Assembly (NCBI GenBank): GCA_032622095.1
Contig: CP136064.1
Coordinates: forward strand, 258,519,863 to 258,583,862
Direction: 5' to 3'
DNA length: 64,000 nt
From: Siphonodentalium dalli
Lineage: Eukaryota > Mollusca > Scaphopoda > Gadilida > Siphonodentaliidae
The stretch's first letter is position 1, and each line of letters begins with the position of its first letter. The notes under the pieces are model-generated. The model worked only from the letters and a program-made list of their open reading frames with translations. It made no database searches and was not told the DNA's origin. This document shows, piece by piece, positions 41,262-55,400 of this stretch. The position numbers and the translations under genes are program-made.

Positions 41262-41695
41262 TGATATTTACAGAATGAGGTCTCCAGAGGGTGAATTTAG
41301 TGACACAATCCTGCATAGCTGGCTAGCATAACCAAATTCACCCTTTGGGGACCTCATTCTGCTTATGCCTCAACTACTATGGGAGATCTATGATCAGATT
41401 GATGTTCCCCAGTTGTTGGTGATGTTCACCGATTAGTCATCTTGATTATGCAATTTATTTTCTGCAAATTAGGGGATATACATGTAGAAACTGAACAGAA
41501 GGGGAAAAACTAACTAAAAACAATGTTAATTTGAGACTATATAGATACTTCCCAGAAGATGAGGCCTAAGCAGAATGATGTCCCCAGAGGGTGAATTTAG
41601 TGATGCTATCCCAGTGTGCAGTGTAGCATCAATAAAACTCACCCTCTGGGAACCTCATTCTGCAAATGACAAGAAACACTATTTCAAGGCTTGTC
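41262..41695. mobile_element. GAATGAGGTCCCC-family MITE
   Basis: Two hairpins flanking the GGGGATATACATGTAGAAAC and CCCAGAAGATGAGGC core; ends TATTTCAAGGCTTG. Confidence 0.72.
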
Positions 41696-41859
41696 TGTGG
41701 CCAATTACCAGACAACTTGCTGGGTGAACTTGACAGTGTGTGAACTAGCCGAACCAATGGAGTCTGTACAAAGAGCACATAATGCAAGAAAAATACCTAC
41801 CAAGCAGTCAGAACTTGTATGAGTGAGTAACATAAATTCTCTAGAGAAAAATAGATGCA

Positions 41860-42030
41860 ACAGTTATCCCTTCAGTGCTGTACCAGTATTCAATATGGTA
41901 GAAATAGATGCAACATTTATCCCTTCAGTGCAGGACCAGTATTCAATATGATAGAAACAGATGCAACATTTATACCTTCAGTGCTGTACTAGTATTCAAT
42001 ACGGTGGAAATAGATGCAACAGTTTTTCCT
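41860..42030. repeat. Tandem units of about 54 bp (GAAATAGATGCAACA)
   Basis: Three imperfect units share AGATGCAACATTTATCCCTT, TCAGTGCTGTACCAGTATTC and AATATGGTAGAAA. Confidence 0.75.
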
Positions 42031-42127
42031 TGGTACAGCATCAGTTGTCGATTTGGCAAACTCAGAAGCAACATAGATCCCAACAAACAAGGGTCCAATA
42101 GAAACATGATTGTACTCAACATATCCT

Positions 42128-42590
42128 CCTCTGTACAAGCCTGCAAATAGCGTGTCTGTCATTTGCAGAATGAGGTCCCCAGAGGGTGAATTTAGTGACG
42201 CCATCCCGCATAGCAGGCTAGCATCACTAAATTCACCCTCTGGGGACCTCATTCTGCTAAGGCCCTCAACTGCTATGGCAGACCTAGGATCAGATTGAAG
42301 TTCCCCAGTTGAAGTTGATGATGTTCACCCATTGGGCACCTCGATTATGCATTTTATCTTCTGCAAATTAGGGGATATAGAAACTTCCCCAAATGGAAAA
42401 CGTACCGTAACTAAAAACAATGTCAATTTGATACTATAGTTACTTCCCAGAAGATGAGGCCTAAGCAGAATGAGGTTCCCAGAGGGTGAATTTGGTGATG
42501 CTAGCCCACTGTGCGGGATAGCATCACTAAATTCACCCTCTTGGAACCTAATTCTGCAAATGACAGACACGCTATTTGCAGACTTGCCTC
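42128..42590. mobile_element. GAATGAGGTCCCC-family MITE, best full copy
   Basis: Inverted ends: CAAGCCTGCAAATAGCGTG and CACGCTATTTGCAGACTTG. Both hairpins intact. The 156-codon minus frame crossing it is not a gene. Confidence 0.78.
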
Positions 42591-43030
42591 TGTTGTCAGT
42601 ACATAGTGTACTTTGTCGAGAATTAAAATGCACATGATATGTGCTGATTTTACTGAACGATCTCTGCACACTATAACATGAAATACAGATTGTATAACTG
42701 TAACAACATTGTTTTAGAAAATGTAATAAATAGATATAGACAATAAATTGTTCACACGAAAATGAGCACGCCACTAGAATGGCATTGCCAGACATTCAGT
42801 TCATTGGAAAGAATATAAATAATGGCGACTAATTCTATATTTAAAAATATTCAATGTCGACATTGAATCAGATCAGCGATATTGACATCAAATCGAATCT
42901 CAAATATTCGCCGGGTCCTAAATGTGCAGATTTTAAATTTTAAGTAAGCACACAATGAACTAATTTGAAGGTCAACAAGCTGGATTCCTTCAACTTATAT
43001 GGTAAGTATGAACTCCATAAAGGGAGAAAA
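42591..43030. other. RPTP 3' flank, no feature recognised
   Basis: AT-rich. May include the RPTP 3' UTR if the transcript extends through the decayed exon copy. Confidence 0.25.
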
Positions 43031-43292
43031 TGTTTCCTGAGAGCATGACATACAGTAATGCTCTAAATAATCGACTCCTTAACCACAGCAGAATAATGGG
43101 TAACTTTTCAGGATTTAGTCGGAAATATGGCTTGTTGCCATTCATCGGAAAGCTCTCGACGAGAGCTTTCTGATGAATGGCAACAAGCCATATTTCCGAC
43201 TAAATCCTGAAAAGTTACCCATAATTCTGCTGTGGTTAAGAGGTCGATTAATTAGAGCATTACTGTACTTTGTAGCACAACTCAGTAGAATC
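43031..43292 (-). pseudogene. Decayed copy of the RPTP last exon, split by a palindromic MITE
   Basis: Read on the minus strand, 43292 downward starts after a TCTCAG acceptor with codons for DSTELCYKV, aligning with DQFEFCYEA of the true last exon. It is then cut by a 213-bp palindromic element at 43053-43265 and resumes in bases matching the GCCATGCTGTCAGGAAAC part of the real exon. Removing the element and one TA copy restores continuity of the alignment, but with a deletion and frame change, so it is a dead duplicate. Seen by eye; moderate confidence. Confidence 0.6.
43053..43265. mobile_element. Palindromic CAGTAATGC MITE inside the decayed RPTP exon
   Basis: 213 bp, TA on each side, arms almost perfect. 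Interrupts the 43031-43292 exon copy. Confidence 0.82.
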
Positions 43293-43390
43293 CTGAGAAT
43301 TTGGCATTCTCAATACGTGTTCAGTGTTTTGATGTTGAATCAGGAAATTATATGAGAACATTGCTTTATGATAAGAGTTGAGATGCTGAA

Positions 43391-43462
43391 TTAGAAGTTT
43401 CCTGACAGCATGGCGTTTTCCACATAAGTATTCAGTGCTTCGTAGCAGAACTCAAACTGGTC
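43391..43462 (-). CDS. RPTP last coding exon
   Basis: 72 nt in phase 0 after [30 protein letters not shown] then GNF and TAA. The [10 protein letters not shown] helix is the standard PTP C-terminal helix, as in exon d, and the protein ends soon after it, as is usual for receptor PTPs. A decayed copy of this exon lies about 100-350 bp downstream on the same strand. Confidence 0.9.
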   Translation of the reverse strand, partial: DQFEFCYEALNTYVENAMLSGNF

Positions 43463-46400
43463 CTGAAAACAGAATAAATTCAGGTAAATATCAGATGTGT
43501 ACTGCACTCAAAGACAAACATTTATGATGCTACCACCCCCTGGAATCCAGAATCCTGCTTTCAAAAAAGACATGGAATCCAGTATCCAGTTTAAGAACTT
43601 AACAAATAAGGAATATATTAATTATTTTGAAGAAAAACAACATTGTATACAGTAAAATGGGCATAACTTGTTTGAACCTCAAAATAATGTATACATAATT
43701 TGGTAAGAGGTATTTTATAACGTACCTACATAGAAGATATCTGAACAAATTCGTCGATATAGGGCTGAAAATACTTGTTGTTTTTTTTCTCCATAATGTC
43801 GGTTCAATTATTTTAGTCAGCGGTCTCATAAAAATGCAACTGTAGACCACGAGAAGAAAATCTAGAGTTTTCGATGATTTGAAACATTTGTGGCACTAAA
43901 AAAATTTGATTTAAAATGAAGAGAAAGCAGTAGGTGAAGTTTTTAAATAGTTTCATGTTTAGATAACGCAATATACCTTTCCAGACATAACATTTCTGAT
44001 CCCACAATTCTGATAAATACAAATAGCAGTTTTTTTTCAGAGTCCGAACTTATGTTCAGAGTTGTATTTTTTAAATAACTTCAATGCGTCTTTCTGGGAC
44101 ATATAATGCTCTTAGAAAGTTAGTTTTTCATCAGTGAACATAAACCGATCATACAAAAAGTTTCATTTTTTTTACCATATTGAGAATATCTGTAGGAGAG
44201 GTTCTTAAACCATGATATTAGATTGCTGTTGTCTTACTACATTTTTTTTTTAAATAAGTCCTATTTTAAAGAACAATATTAGGTGAAATATTTGTAACAT
44301 GAGATGTTTCTGGTGTGTTTCTTTCAGGACAACAATGCAAACATGCCTTAAAAATGAGTTTTGTTTGTTTTAGTTTTGTTATTGTTTGAAGTGGTGCTGT
44401 TACGAGACGATGCTACTTATATTTCATTCTAAGAGGCCTACAGTAATGCTCTAATTAATCAACTTCTTAACCACAGCAGAATTATGGGTAACTTTTCAGG
44501 ATTTAGTTGGAAATATGGCTTGTTGCCATTCATCGGAAAGCTCTCGGGGAGCATTACTGTAGTTAAGTCATCATTCTACTGGTATGAAGAGACTTGTGAA
44601 CCCTTCCATGACAGGAGCTTCCTGAAATTTTGCAAAAACCATGTGCCAATACATTCTCTTATATATGCGAGTCTCCCATAGGAAGCCTCACATATATAAG
44701 AGAATACATTGGCCTAACACTATTTACCTTGACCTTGCAAGCCAGTTTATTCTCTTATATATGAGGCTCCCTTTGGGAGACTCGCATATATAAGATAATG
44801 CACTGTCACAGGATCTTTTATAATGCTACACCAGCGCAACTCCGATCATGACATGGTTTATTGTCACTTTTCGACTAATGTATTTTCATTAGCACTAACC
44901 GGCGTTCGAATCAGGAGATCCCTGCGATAACGGAACATGACGACGATTTCTGGAATGCTCACGACCTGGTCCCTACGCAGCTTCTCCAGCGCTGTATCCA
45001 CGGCACAGAACAAGCCACACCTATCGGCACCATTCCTTGGGAGGATACAAATGTAGAACATGAAACACCTATATTCAGCAGATTGACATTGGATTGCATT
45101 CAGTACATATGGCTTCTTTATCAGACTATGTCTACACCAAATGGGTATATCAAGTATAAATAGAGGGAGGTCACTTCCCCTATTAATTGTTAACCCTTCC
45201 ATGATGGGAGCTTCCTGAAATTTATGTGAAAACTATGTACCAGTCAGTGCATTCTCATATACAGTAATGCCCTAAATAATCGACTCCTTAACCACATCAG
45301 AATTATGGGTAATATTTTCAGGATTTACTCGGAAATATGGCTTGTTGCCATTCATCGGTTAAGGAGTCGATTATTGAGGGCATTACTATATATGTGAGTC
45401 TCTCATAGGGAGCCTCGCATACACCAGATAATACATTGGCCTAACAATATTTACCATAACCTTGTAAGCCAATGCATCCTCTTATATATGAAAGGCTCCC
45501 AATGGGAGACTTGCATATATAAGAGAATGCACTGGCACAGGATATTTAATGCTGCACCAGCGGTACTCCCACCATGAAAGAGTTAATAGTTAAAAGTATA
45601 AAGTATGCAAATTGCTAAATTATTTCAAGGCTTGGTTTCTGGCTATACTAATCTTTGGATATGATTTCCAGTACCGATACCAGTACAGTAATGCTCTAAT
45701 TAATCGACCCCTTAGCCACAGCAGAATTATGGGTAATTTTTCAGGATTTAATTGGAAATATGGCTTGTTGCCATTCATCGGAAAGCTCTCTGAGAGCTTT
45801 CCGATGAATGGCAACAAGCCATATTTCCGAATAAATCCTGAAAAATTACCCATAATTCTTCTGTGGTTATGGAGTCGATTAATTAGGGCATTACTGTAGT
45901 TCTATGGACGTGACAAAGTTTTAAAGAGATGGGTAGCTTACTTTGCAATGTGTAGATGAGAAGCATCTATCAGTCCTTCCCATGAGAAAAATACAGCGAG
46001 AGCACTTATTTGCTCTAGCAATTCAGAAGAAGGATGTAGTTGCGCCCATAATATAACGCCAAGTTGGGTTTTGCTCAAACAAAATGTCATTGTGGGATAG
46101 ACCCATGTCCAGTTACACTTTCACATGCTCATAATTTAACTGAGATGGGAAATGTTCTAAATATACCTTTAAATAGTTCAATATTGAATCAACGATTACA
46201 GTGACCATGAACATTTTGACAAGAGGGACGACTCCCCTGACAAATGCGAATTTTAGCGCCTGTGAATTACAACTTGCGAGTGCATACGGGTGCGAGAGCT
46301 ATTGCTCCCGTTTCCTGGGAAGGACTGCATCTATAGATGCTATTTGTAACTTACATGCAGTGCGCTATAAGCACTGATGAGCTTTCAGCTTGCCATTGTT

Positions 46401-49400
46401 TAATTTCATTGATCATGAACAGGAAAGACATCGTAGAGAGAGGGACGGTCGCAGTCTCTGGCCACACCCGCGTGATGAACTGCTTCACTATTAAAGGTTC
46501 CTTGGTTAACTGTGGAAAGAATTGAGACATATATAGTAGTGATGTGTGGCTTTTAAATTCATTTCGGTTTTGGTATGGTTTTTGTAGAAAACCAGGTTTT
46601 GGTTTCGGTTATGGTTTTACTGAATACACCAATTACTACAGTAATGGTCGAATTAATCGACCTCTTAACCAAAGCAGAATTATGGGTAACTTTTCAGGAT
46701 TTAGTCGGAAATATGGCTTGTTGCCATTCATCGGAAAGCTCTCCCCGAGAGCTTTCTGATGAATGGCAACAAGCCATATTTCCGACTAAATCCTGAAAAG
46801 TTACCCATAATTCTGCTTTGGTTAAGAGGTCGATTAATTAGAGCATTACTGTATATGCATAGAGCAGATGGTATAATATTTGACATAATATTTTAGCCAT
46901 TTTCCATATTTCATATTTAATGGCAATACAGTAATGCCCTAAATCGACTCCTTAACCACAGCAGAATTATGGGTAACATTTCAGGATTTAGTCGGAAATA
47001 TGGCTTGTTAGCCATATTTCCGACTAAATCCTGAAATGTTACCCATAATTCTGCTGTGGTTAAGGAGTCGATTATTTAGGGCATTACTGTATTGCCATTA
47101 TCGCTCATATCACACCCAAATGTTCCAAATTGAAACTGCTACTTGTAACAGTGGCAAATAGCAGCTGCAAAAGCATGCACTAACTTTTGCGACATTCAGA
47201 ACCAGCGATGTCAGTTAATTGAAAACAAAAGAATAGGTTTTATAGAATATATCAGTTGTGGTTTGGTTTTGAAATAAAACTGAAAGAAAACCAAGAAACC
47301 GTAAAACCGCACGTCACTAATATATATTAAAAGGCCCGTAAGGCATTGGCTAGGTGAATAGAAAGTCAATCAAATTCTGATGATCAAATAATAAATATCA
47401 ATATTTGCCAGAATATTATACACAGTGTTACAAATAACTTTTTCTTTTGTTTTTAAAATAAAATAATGCTGAGTGATGCCAATGCCGCTGCAAATAAGTT
47501 ACTGAGGAAATACGCGGTGCAACATATCTGACTATAATCAACATTGTCTGTCTTTGTTATCTTTCGTTGCGGAAAATATATTAATACCTAGATCATGAAA
47601 TTAACCTCTACTCTGACTAACACCTGTAGATATCATATTCCACCAGTACAAAACCTTGGAACTATTTGATGTTTCAACCCCTTCTGACAGGGAACTTTAT
47701 AACATTGAACAAACAAGGCAGGCAATATATTTCTTTGTTAGTACTTGTTCCTCAATAATCTACTTCACTTTAGGGGGTGATCCCAGCTCGAGATCGCCTG
47801 CTTTTTTGTGAGCTTATATCACAATAAACATTGAATAATTACCCAGGAGTGTTAACCCTTTACCCAACAAAGCGGCCAAAAACGCCCAAATAAAGCTTCA
47901 ACAGCCTAAAATATCTTCGGTCTGTCTCAATAACACCATACAAATATGGATATCATTGGAACCGGTTCATTGACCACATTGTGATGGTTACAGTTATTCC
48001 CTGTGCCAATGCATTCTCTTATATATGCGAGTCGACCATAGGTCGCCTCGCATATATAAGAGAATGCATTGGCCTAAAACAATTCTTTTTTAACACTTTT
48101 TACCATTTTTTCTTACATTCTTTAACAATTTTATAATTTTTTCTTACATTTTTCTACATTCTTTGACAATTTTATCATTTTTAATATGTGTTAAGCCAAT
48201 GCATTCTCTTATATATGCGAGGCGACCTATGGTCGACTCGCATATATAAGAGAATGCATTGGCACAGTGCCGTTCTGTTGGGTAAAGGGTTAAGGTGGGA
48301 ATATATTCCAGCACCGATACTCATGGGATTTTGTTTTAGCAAATGAAAGTTCCAGAATTGATAGTCACTATGATTCAACCACAATTCTATTTGAATCCGA
48401 TTTTTAGAAATATCGTTTCTTAACTTTCAAACATACTATAACCTTGTTTTGACTTACCCAATTATTTCGCCTAAATTTCAACAATGCCTGATATTTCAAA
48501 CATGATGGTGTTCAAACAATTTGATTATATAAAGTCTTGAATAATCTAGCCATCTGTATGACTAACCTGATTCTTGCATGATAGTTGGTACGTGTTGAGC
48601 TTGTAGCATTCATTTTCACATCCATACACCTTCTTGACAATAAAAGGCCCAACTTCCTGTTCATCTTCGACATCGCTCCAGTACTTGCCAACATTCTGTA
48701 AATGAGAAGTAAGCCCAATTAGCACTGCACACTGAAATCAGACTGGCTGCCACAGCCAGTGCAGTATGTTGTTATACTTTCATATAGTATAAAGTTTACC
48801 AAATCCAGTGCAGTATGTTGTTATACTTTCATGTAGTATAAAGTTTACCAAATCCAGTGCAGTATGTTGTTATACTTTCATATAGTATAAAGTTTACCAA
48901 ATCCAGTGCAGTATGTTGTCATATTGATTGAGTCACTTTTGCTTTGAGAAGTGACTTCAACTTTGTTATAACCCCCGCAACGAGTTGTGGGGGTATACTG
49001 GAATCAGCTTGTCTGTTGGTTTTTTAATTTGGCACAGGTATTTAATACCATGGGAACCTGTGCACCTGCGATTATGAGGTCTGTTTGATATTTTTTTGTG
49101 GAGTTATCCCCCTTTTTCGACTTAGAAAATGTTCAATACAGGTGTATACCTTTGTCTGAGCTTTTATTCCTACAGTTTTTGTTTAATTTTTTAAAAACTT
49201 GGCACAGATATTTAATACCATGGGAACCTGTGCACCTGCGATTATGAGGTCTGTTTGATATTTTTTTGTGGAGTTATCTCCCTTTTTCAACTTAGAAAAT
49301 GTTCAATACAGGTGTATACCTTTGTCTGAGCTTTTATTCCTACATTTTTTTTTCAATTTTTTAAAAACTTGGCACAGATATTTAATACCATGGGAACCTG

Positions 49401-52400
49401 TGCACCTGCGATTATGAGGTCTGTCTGATGTTTTTTGTGGACTTATCCCACTTTTTCGATATGGGGGTATACCTTAGTTCCACCTGGGACAGGCCCATCT
49501 CTAGTTTAATTAACCCTTTCATGATGGGTGCAGTGCTGGTGCAGCATTAAAGATCCAGTGCCAGTGAATTCTCTAATATATGCGAGTCTCCCATAGGGAG
49601 CCTCGATTATTAAGAGAATGCACTGGCTTACAAGGTCAAGGTAAATATTGATAGGCCAATGTATTCTCTTATATATGTGAGGCTCCATATGGAAGACTTG
49701 CATATATATAAGAGAATGCATTGGCACAGGGTTTTCGCAAAATTTCAGTAAGGGTTAATTTCGCTTTCAGCAATCGAGCCAAGTATGTTCTAATTATAGT
49801 GAGTATGGTCTGGTTGTCAAAATATAAATGGTAGAAACATTCAGTTGAGTCGCAGAGAAGGAATTTTTGTTTGACTTTTATGCTGCATCTATGGACTGTT
49901 ACTCATTACAATTGACGATTGTTCACAGTAGTGAAAGTCACCTGACTTTATAAAATTGTGCAATTTCTTTGCCAAATAACTGGACTGTGCCTTTAAAGTT
50001 ATATGAAACACTCTGGCAGGATGATCAAATAGAAATGGGGAATAATCTTGCTCAAAGTAATTATGTTTACGATTATTAATTCCAATTGACAACACACACA
50101 ACATCATTCTGATATATTAACAAAATGCAATGACTCGCGATGGTGAAACTTATGTTTGTTTGTTGCCGATAGATGCGTCCCGAACCAGATGTAAATATTT
50201 ACAATTGGGCATAGTTCAGACGATGATTTCTATGGAGTCGTATGGTAGATTTCTTTGAAATTTTCGCAGATGTTTGTAAAATGCTACATTCCCCATATTG
50301 CCATTACTCCTGAGTATTAAATAGTCAGTTTCACACACCCGAACAAGGCCATAATATGTCTTTAATGTAAACAAGAGCATCACTAGGGCAGGGCAAAATA
50401 CACCCATGGTAAGTCCAACAAAGGGCCATAACTCTGGTAAAAATTGGCAGGCTGAACACAAACTCAAACTTGACCTGTATTTGGACCAGTAAACTCACAT
50501 ACGAGATTTCATTCCATTCAGTTCAGACTTACTAAAGTTATCATCCGGAAACAAATATTGAGTGCAAATTCCAACAGAAAATCATGACGCTGGTGAAAAT
50601 TGGTGGGCATAACCTGAATTCAAACTTAACCTATATTTGGTGCTAGTAAACCCACGTACCAAATTTCATTCCTTTCAGTCAAGACTATCTGAAGATATCA
50701 TCAGAAAGCAAAAGCAAACGGACGGACCAAAACAAAATGCATCCCATTTTTTTAAAACGGTCGTATAAAAATCGCTTAAATAAGTATTATTGAGGCATAT
50801 AAAGTTCATGTATATTATGTATTTCTCAATCTTAGTCCCTGGAATGTGACATTATGAGCAGCTACAGGCAAGTATTGAAAACACTACTGTCATTTGCAGA
50901 ATGAGTTCCCCAGAGGTGAATTTAGGATGCTATCCCACACAGTGGGCTAGCATCACCAAGTTCACCCTTTGGGAACCTTATTCTGCATGTCCTCTTCCTC
51001 TGGGAAGTATTTATAGTCACAAATTTTTAGTTTTAGTTACTTTTTTCCCTTATGCTCAGTTTCTATATCCCCTAATTTGCAGAAGATAAAACGCATAATC
51101 GAGGTGAAGCTGGGTGAACATCACCAACTGGGGAACTTCAATCTGATCCTAGGTCTCCCAAGCAGTTGAGCATAAGCAGAATGAGGTTACCAGAGGGTGA
51201 ATTTGGTGACGATCGCCTGCTGTCCGCCGGGATAGTGTCACTAAATTCATCCTTTTGGGACCTCATTCTGCAATTGTCAGACACTATTTGCAGGCTTGGC
51301 TACTAGATTTAGTTTGATGCCTGATGATTGTTTGTCCAGAGAATGGTATTAGGAGGTTTTATTTACTTTACAAAGTTCAATTATAGACATTGACTGACAT
51401 TCAGGATGTTTTGAAAATAACACATAGGGGACCACAATGCTAATATATCACAAAATATTATACAAGATAGGTTTTTTTTTTAGCTCACCATGCAGAAGAG
51501 ACAAAGTATACAGTAGTGCTATAATAATGTTTAGAATGAATTTATGGCTTAAAACTGTCAACTAATTTTGACTAATGACGTATACATGTAGTAACGTTGC
51601 CACTTGTGATCCAAATAAAACCTCAAGTTTTTATGTTGAAAATAATTTTGTAACGAGATTGGAGTATCAATCAAAAATACTGCTATACTACTTACAGTTA
51701 TATACACCTATAATTATTTTTAACTAACTTCGGCATGTTGCTATGCTGAGACTTTAACCCTTTCTGTACCAAATAGATTCTCCCACTCAGTTATAAAAGT
51801 ATGTTCAGGTAATAAAAGCAGACAACGACAAATAGACAAAAAATGCAGAAGGATTCTTAATCAATAGTGGGAAATGTTCACATACAAGTTCAACAAATAA
51901 CCTTTGTAGAACTTATTATCTGAATATTTTCTAAGGGATAATTACTTGTAAATGAGTATTTAGTATGATAAGTGTGAAGATAATTATCCTGTGTTTCACG
52001 TTGAAATAGCAATACTGGATATACTACCTTGTTGTTAGCTGTTTGTTCTTCATGCAACATGACCACTGTTGAACAATTTTGGTCGTAGACAAGCCGCCAG
52101 AAATCCACAACCGTGTTTCGAAGAGGAGTCTGTGTGATGATTCGTGAAAACTTATCTTTGTCACTCTGTCAAAATCGAGAGAGAAGAGAAATCAAAGTTG
52201 GTTATGTCATGCATGATCAATATATGTATGCAATATTGAACTTGTAAAATCAGACAGAAATTCTGAGAGTAATATATGTCAGCTTAAAGGTCCACTTAAT
52301 TTTCGAACCCCCATATTTAAAAAAAAATGTATGCCATATTATATACCATTTGAAAGAGAAAGCACCAAAACATTGTATTGTCAACTCTATAGAGTTATTC

Positions 52401-55400
52401 CCCTAATATTGAAAATACATTTTTAGTTTGAATTCTGTTGCAATCTGGGAGCCATTATGGGGGAAATCTTTCTATGATTTCAGCTGGTTTCTTTTTCTCT
52501 ATGGGCATCTTCTGAGACACAAGTTTCAAATGGTGATGAATTATAGTATTTAAATCATATTTTATGGCATAGATTGTTATTAAAACCATATATCAAGTCA
52601 CTATAAAAAAAATAATCGGCGACTCAAAAATTAAGTGGGCCTTTAAATGGTTCTTTTTCTTTCAAAGGTTGTTTGCACTTGTAGATTTGTAATAGATAGA
52701 TAAATATATTTATTTACATAAAACACTCAAAGGAACATAATAATAAATAATAAAAATAATAATAACACATATGTACATGTGTACGTAAAGACAAAACATC
52801 ATTTCATTTAAAAATAATTTACTGTATGGATTCCCCATACAATAACACAGTATACTGTGGAATGATCCATAATATAACCGTAATATGCAGATTTGTCTCT
52901 TCAAGCACCACTTCCAACGGTAACAAAGCTTCCAGGAAACTAATTTTGAAGGCATTTTTGCATTGTTGTTCTCAATGAATCACACCAGAAACATCTGGTG
53001 TTACAAATATTGCACCTAAAATTGTTCTTTAAAAAAGAACTTATATTTTCATTAAAAAATGTAGTAAGGTAACAGCAATCTAATAGTATGTTTTATGAAC
53101 CCCTCCTACCAGAGACCAGCCTAAAGAATTCAAATAGGGAGAAGTGGCACATTTTAGGGAGAACATGTCTCCCAAGTCGGCCTCTAGGTGGGTCCTTGCC
53201 TCCTACAGCATTTTTCTCAATATAGTAAAAAATATTAAACTTTAATATGATTGGTTTATGTTCACACTGATGAAGAACTACCTTTATATGAGCATTATAT
53301 GTCCCAGAAAGATGCATTGAAGTCATAAAAAAATACATCAATTCAATTAGTTTATTCTCTTAAACTCATGTTACATTTTCTTGAGTATTGAGACATAATA
53401 TATACAATACAAGAACATTGATATATGCAATAGCTATTATGTACACAGTTCCGAATCAGCTGATCAATAGTATTTAGTATTGCCTGTTCGGTGTTACAAA
53501 TATTATACCTAAAACTCTTTTATATATTTATTTATATAACTTATATTTTTCAATAAAAAATGTTGTCATCGTCTAGAAAAACAAGTTACAACACAGTATA
53601 GCTCTATATATTTATACATACCAGCATGAAGACTGCATTGATGTAGTCATTACAACACAGTATAGCTCTATATATTTATACATACCGGCATGAAGACTGC
53701 ATTGATATAGTCATTACATCCATCGGCTGGTGTTGAGAGGTAGGCTCGCAACCGGTCGGCTGAAGTTCAAATGTGGATGCATTAGTTACTAGCTGACAAT
53801 ACATATATAACTGGCATTACACTTGAGAAGCAAAACTGTGAGATTTTACAGACAGCAAACAATGATATAGTCATGAGCAATCAGTGCCCAAACCACTGAG
53901 CTTCATAAACATGAAATAAATATCTCAAATAATGGTATAAGCAGAATATGTCACAGGGTAAAAGTACTTCAATAAAACAAAAGCCTTATACCCCATATTG
54001 AAAAAAGAAATATTCTAATCTTGATTAAAAAGAACATATTTTACAATATATTTTACAATATATATTGGTTTGCAACAATTTCAACCTATTTTCGATATGA
54101 AATTTCCAACTGCAATTGATTCAGACATGACATTTCCAAACTGTTGCAAATATAGACCATTGTTGGGATGATGTGCCCCATGTTACCACGTCCCTGGTGC
54201 AAGGGATGGACACAATGACATACATTGTTTCTGGGAATTCGTGCTGAATTCCCTTGAAAACTCTTACATGGAAGTATGTTCTTGAATCTGTTTTTATCTT
54301 TGTTATCATCAGACAATGCTGTAGCAAATTCATATTCTTTTCTTTCTGGTTGAAACTCTTCAAGTGACTAAAAAGGAGAAAAGATATTGGCATAAATTAT
54401 GGTTGTTTCAATTCAAATTAATATTATTTTTTGATCTGCTTTAACTCTTCCAGTGACTGAAAATTATATGAAGAGATATAGACAGAAATTAGTGATGTTT
54501 TAATTCAAACTCATATTCTTTTCTTTCAGGTTAACAAGCCTGCAAATAGTGTGTCTGTCTTTTGCAGAATGAGGTCCCCAGAGGGTGAATTTAGTGATAC
54601 TATCTTGCATGGCTGTGTGGGGTAGTGTCAGTAAATTTGCCCTCTGAGGACCTCATTCTATAAATGACAGACACACTATTTCAAGGTTTACTGGTTAAAA
54701 CTGTCCACTGACTGAAAAGATGAAGAGATATCGGACCTATACTATTTATTTCTATCTTTGAGCTCTGTAAGGTTTATGATATGGTGGGTCCTTCTGAATT
54801 GGTATGATGATGGTGGGTCCTGCTGAGAGCTTTCCGATGAATGGCAACAAGCCATATTTCCGACTAAATCCTGAAAAATTACTCATAATTCTGTTGTGGT
54901 TGAGGAGTTGATTATTTAGGGCATTACTGTAATTATGATATCTCACCTCAAACAGAGCCGCTAGCTTCGACTCCCCTGTGATGTTGTCAGTCTCTTGTAA
55001 GTTCTTGTATGATTCAGAAAATTTATCCATTGTGAGTGATGTATGGTTGAGATGATAGGCCTCGATTAGAGCCTGGTGTAGGAAGACATACTGGTCCTGC
55101 AGCAAAGTAATAGTTTCATTTTAATTGGTTACAGTGAGATGATAGGCATCGATTAGAGCCTGGTGTAGGAAGACATACTGGTCCTGCAGCAAAGTAATAG
55201 TTTCATTTTAATTGGTTACAGTGAGATGATAGGCATCGATTAGGAATCACGGAACTAAATGGTTTCCCATAGGCGACAGTGTTAACGTTTCGGTCAAATT
55301 CGCTGAATTGAAGCCTGCAGGCCATACCAGTGATGTTTACCCAGCTAGATTGACACCAGTTGATCACGAAAATGCAAGAAAAATCATAGGTCATGTGTTT

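Noticed and set aside
42325-42795. 156-codon minus frame, the longest open frame in the window
   Set aside because: Its C-terminal half is a GAATGAGG-family MITE and its N-terminal half has no motif.
48512-48718. 68-codon minus frame [14 protein letters not shown]
   Set aside because: Wrong frame over RPTP exon h; the true frame reads [10 protein letters not shown].
54086-54393. Two overlapping minus frames in different phases
   Set aside because: Only the phase giving KNRFKNILP within 54268-54367 is coding; the rest is intron read-through or a shadow frame.
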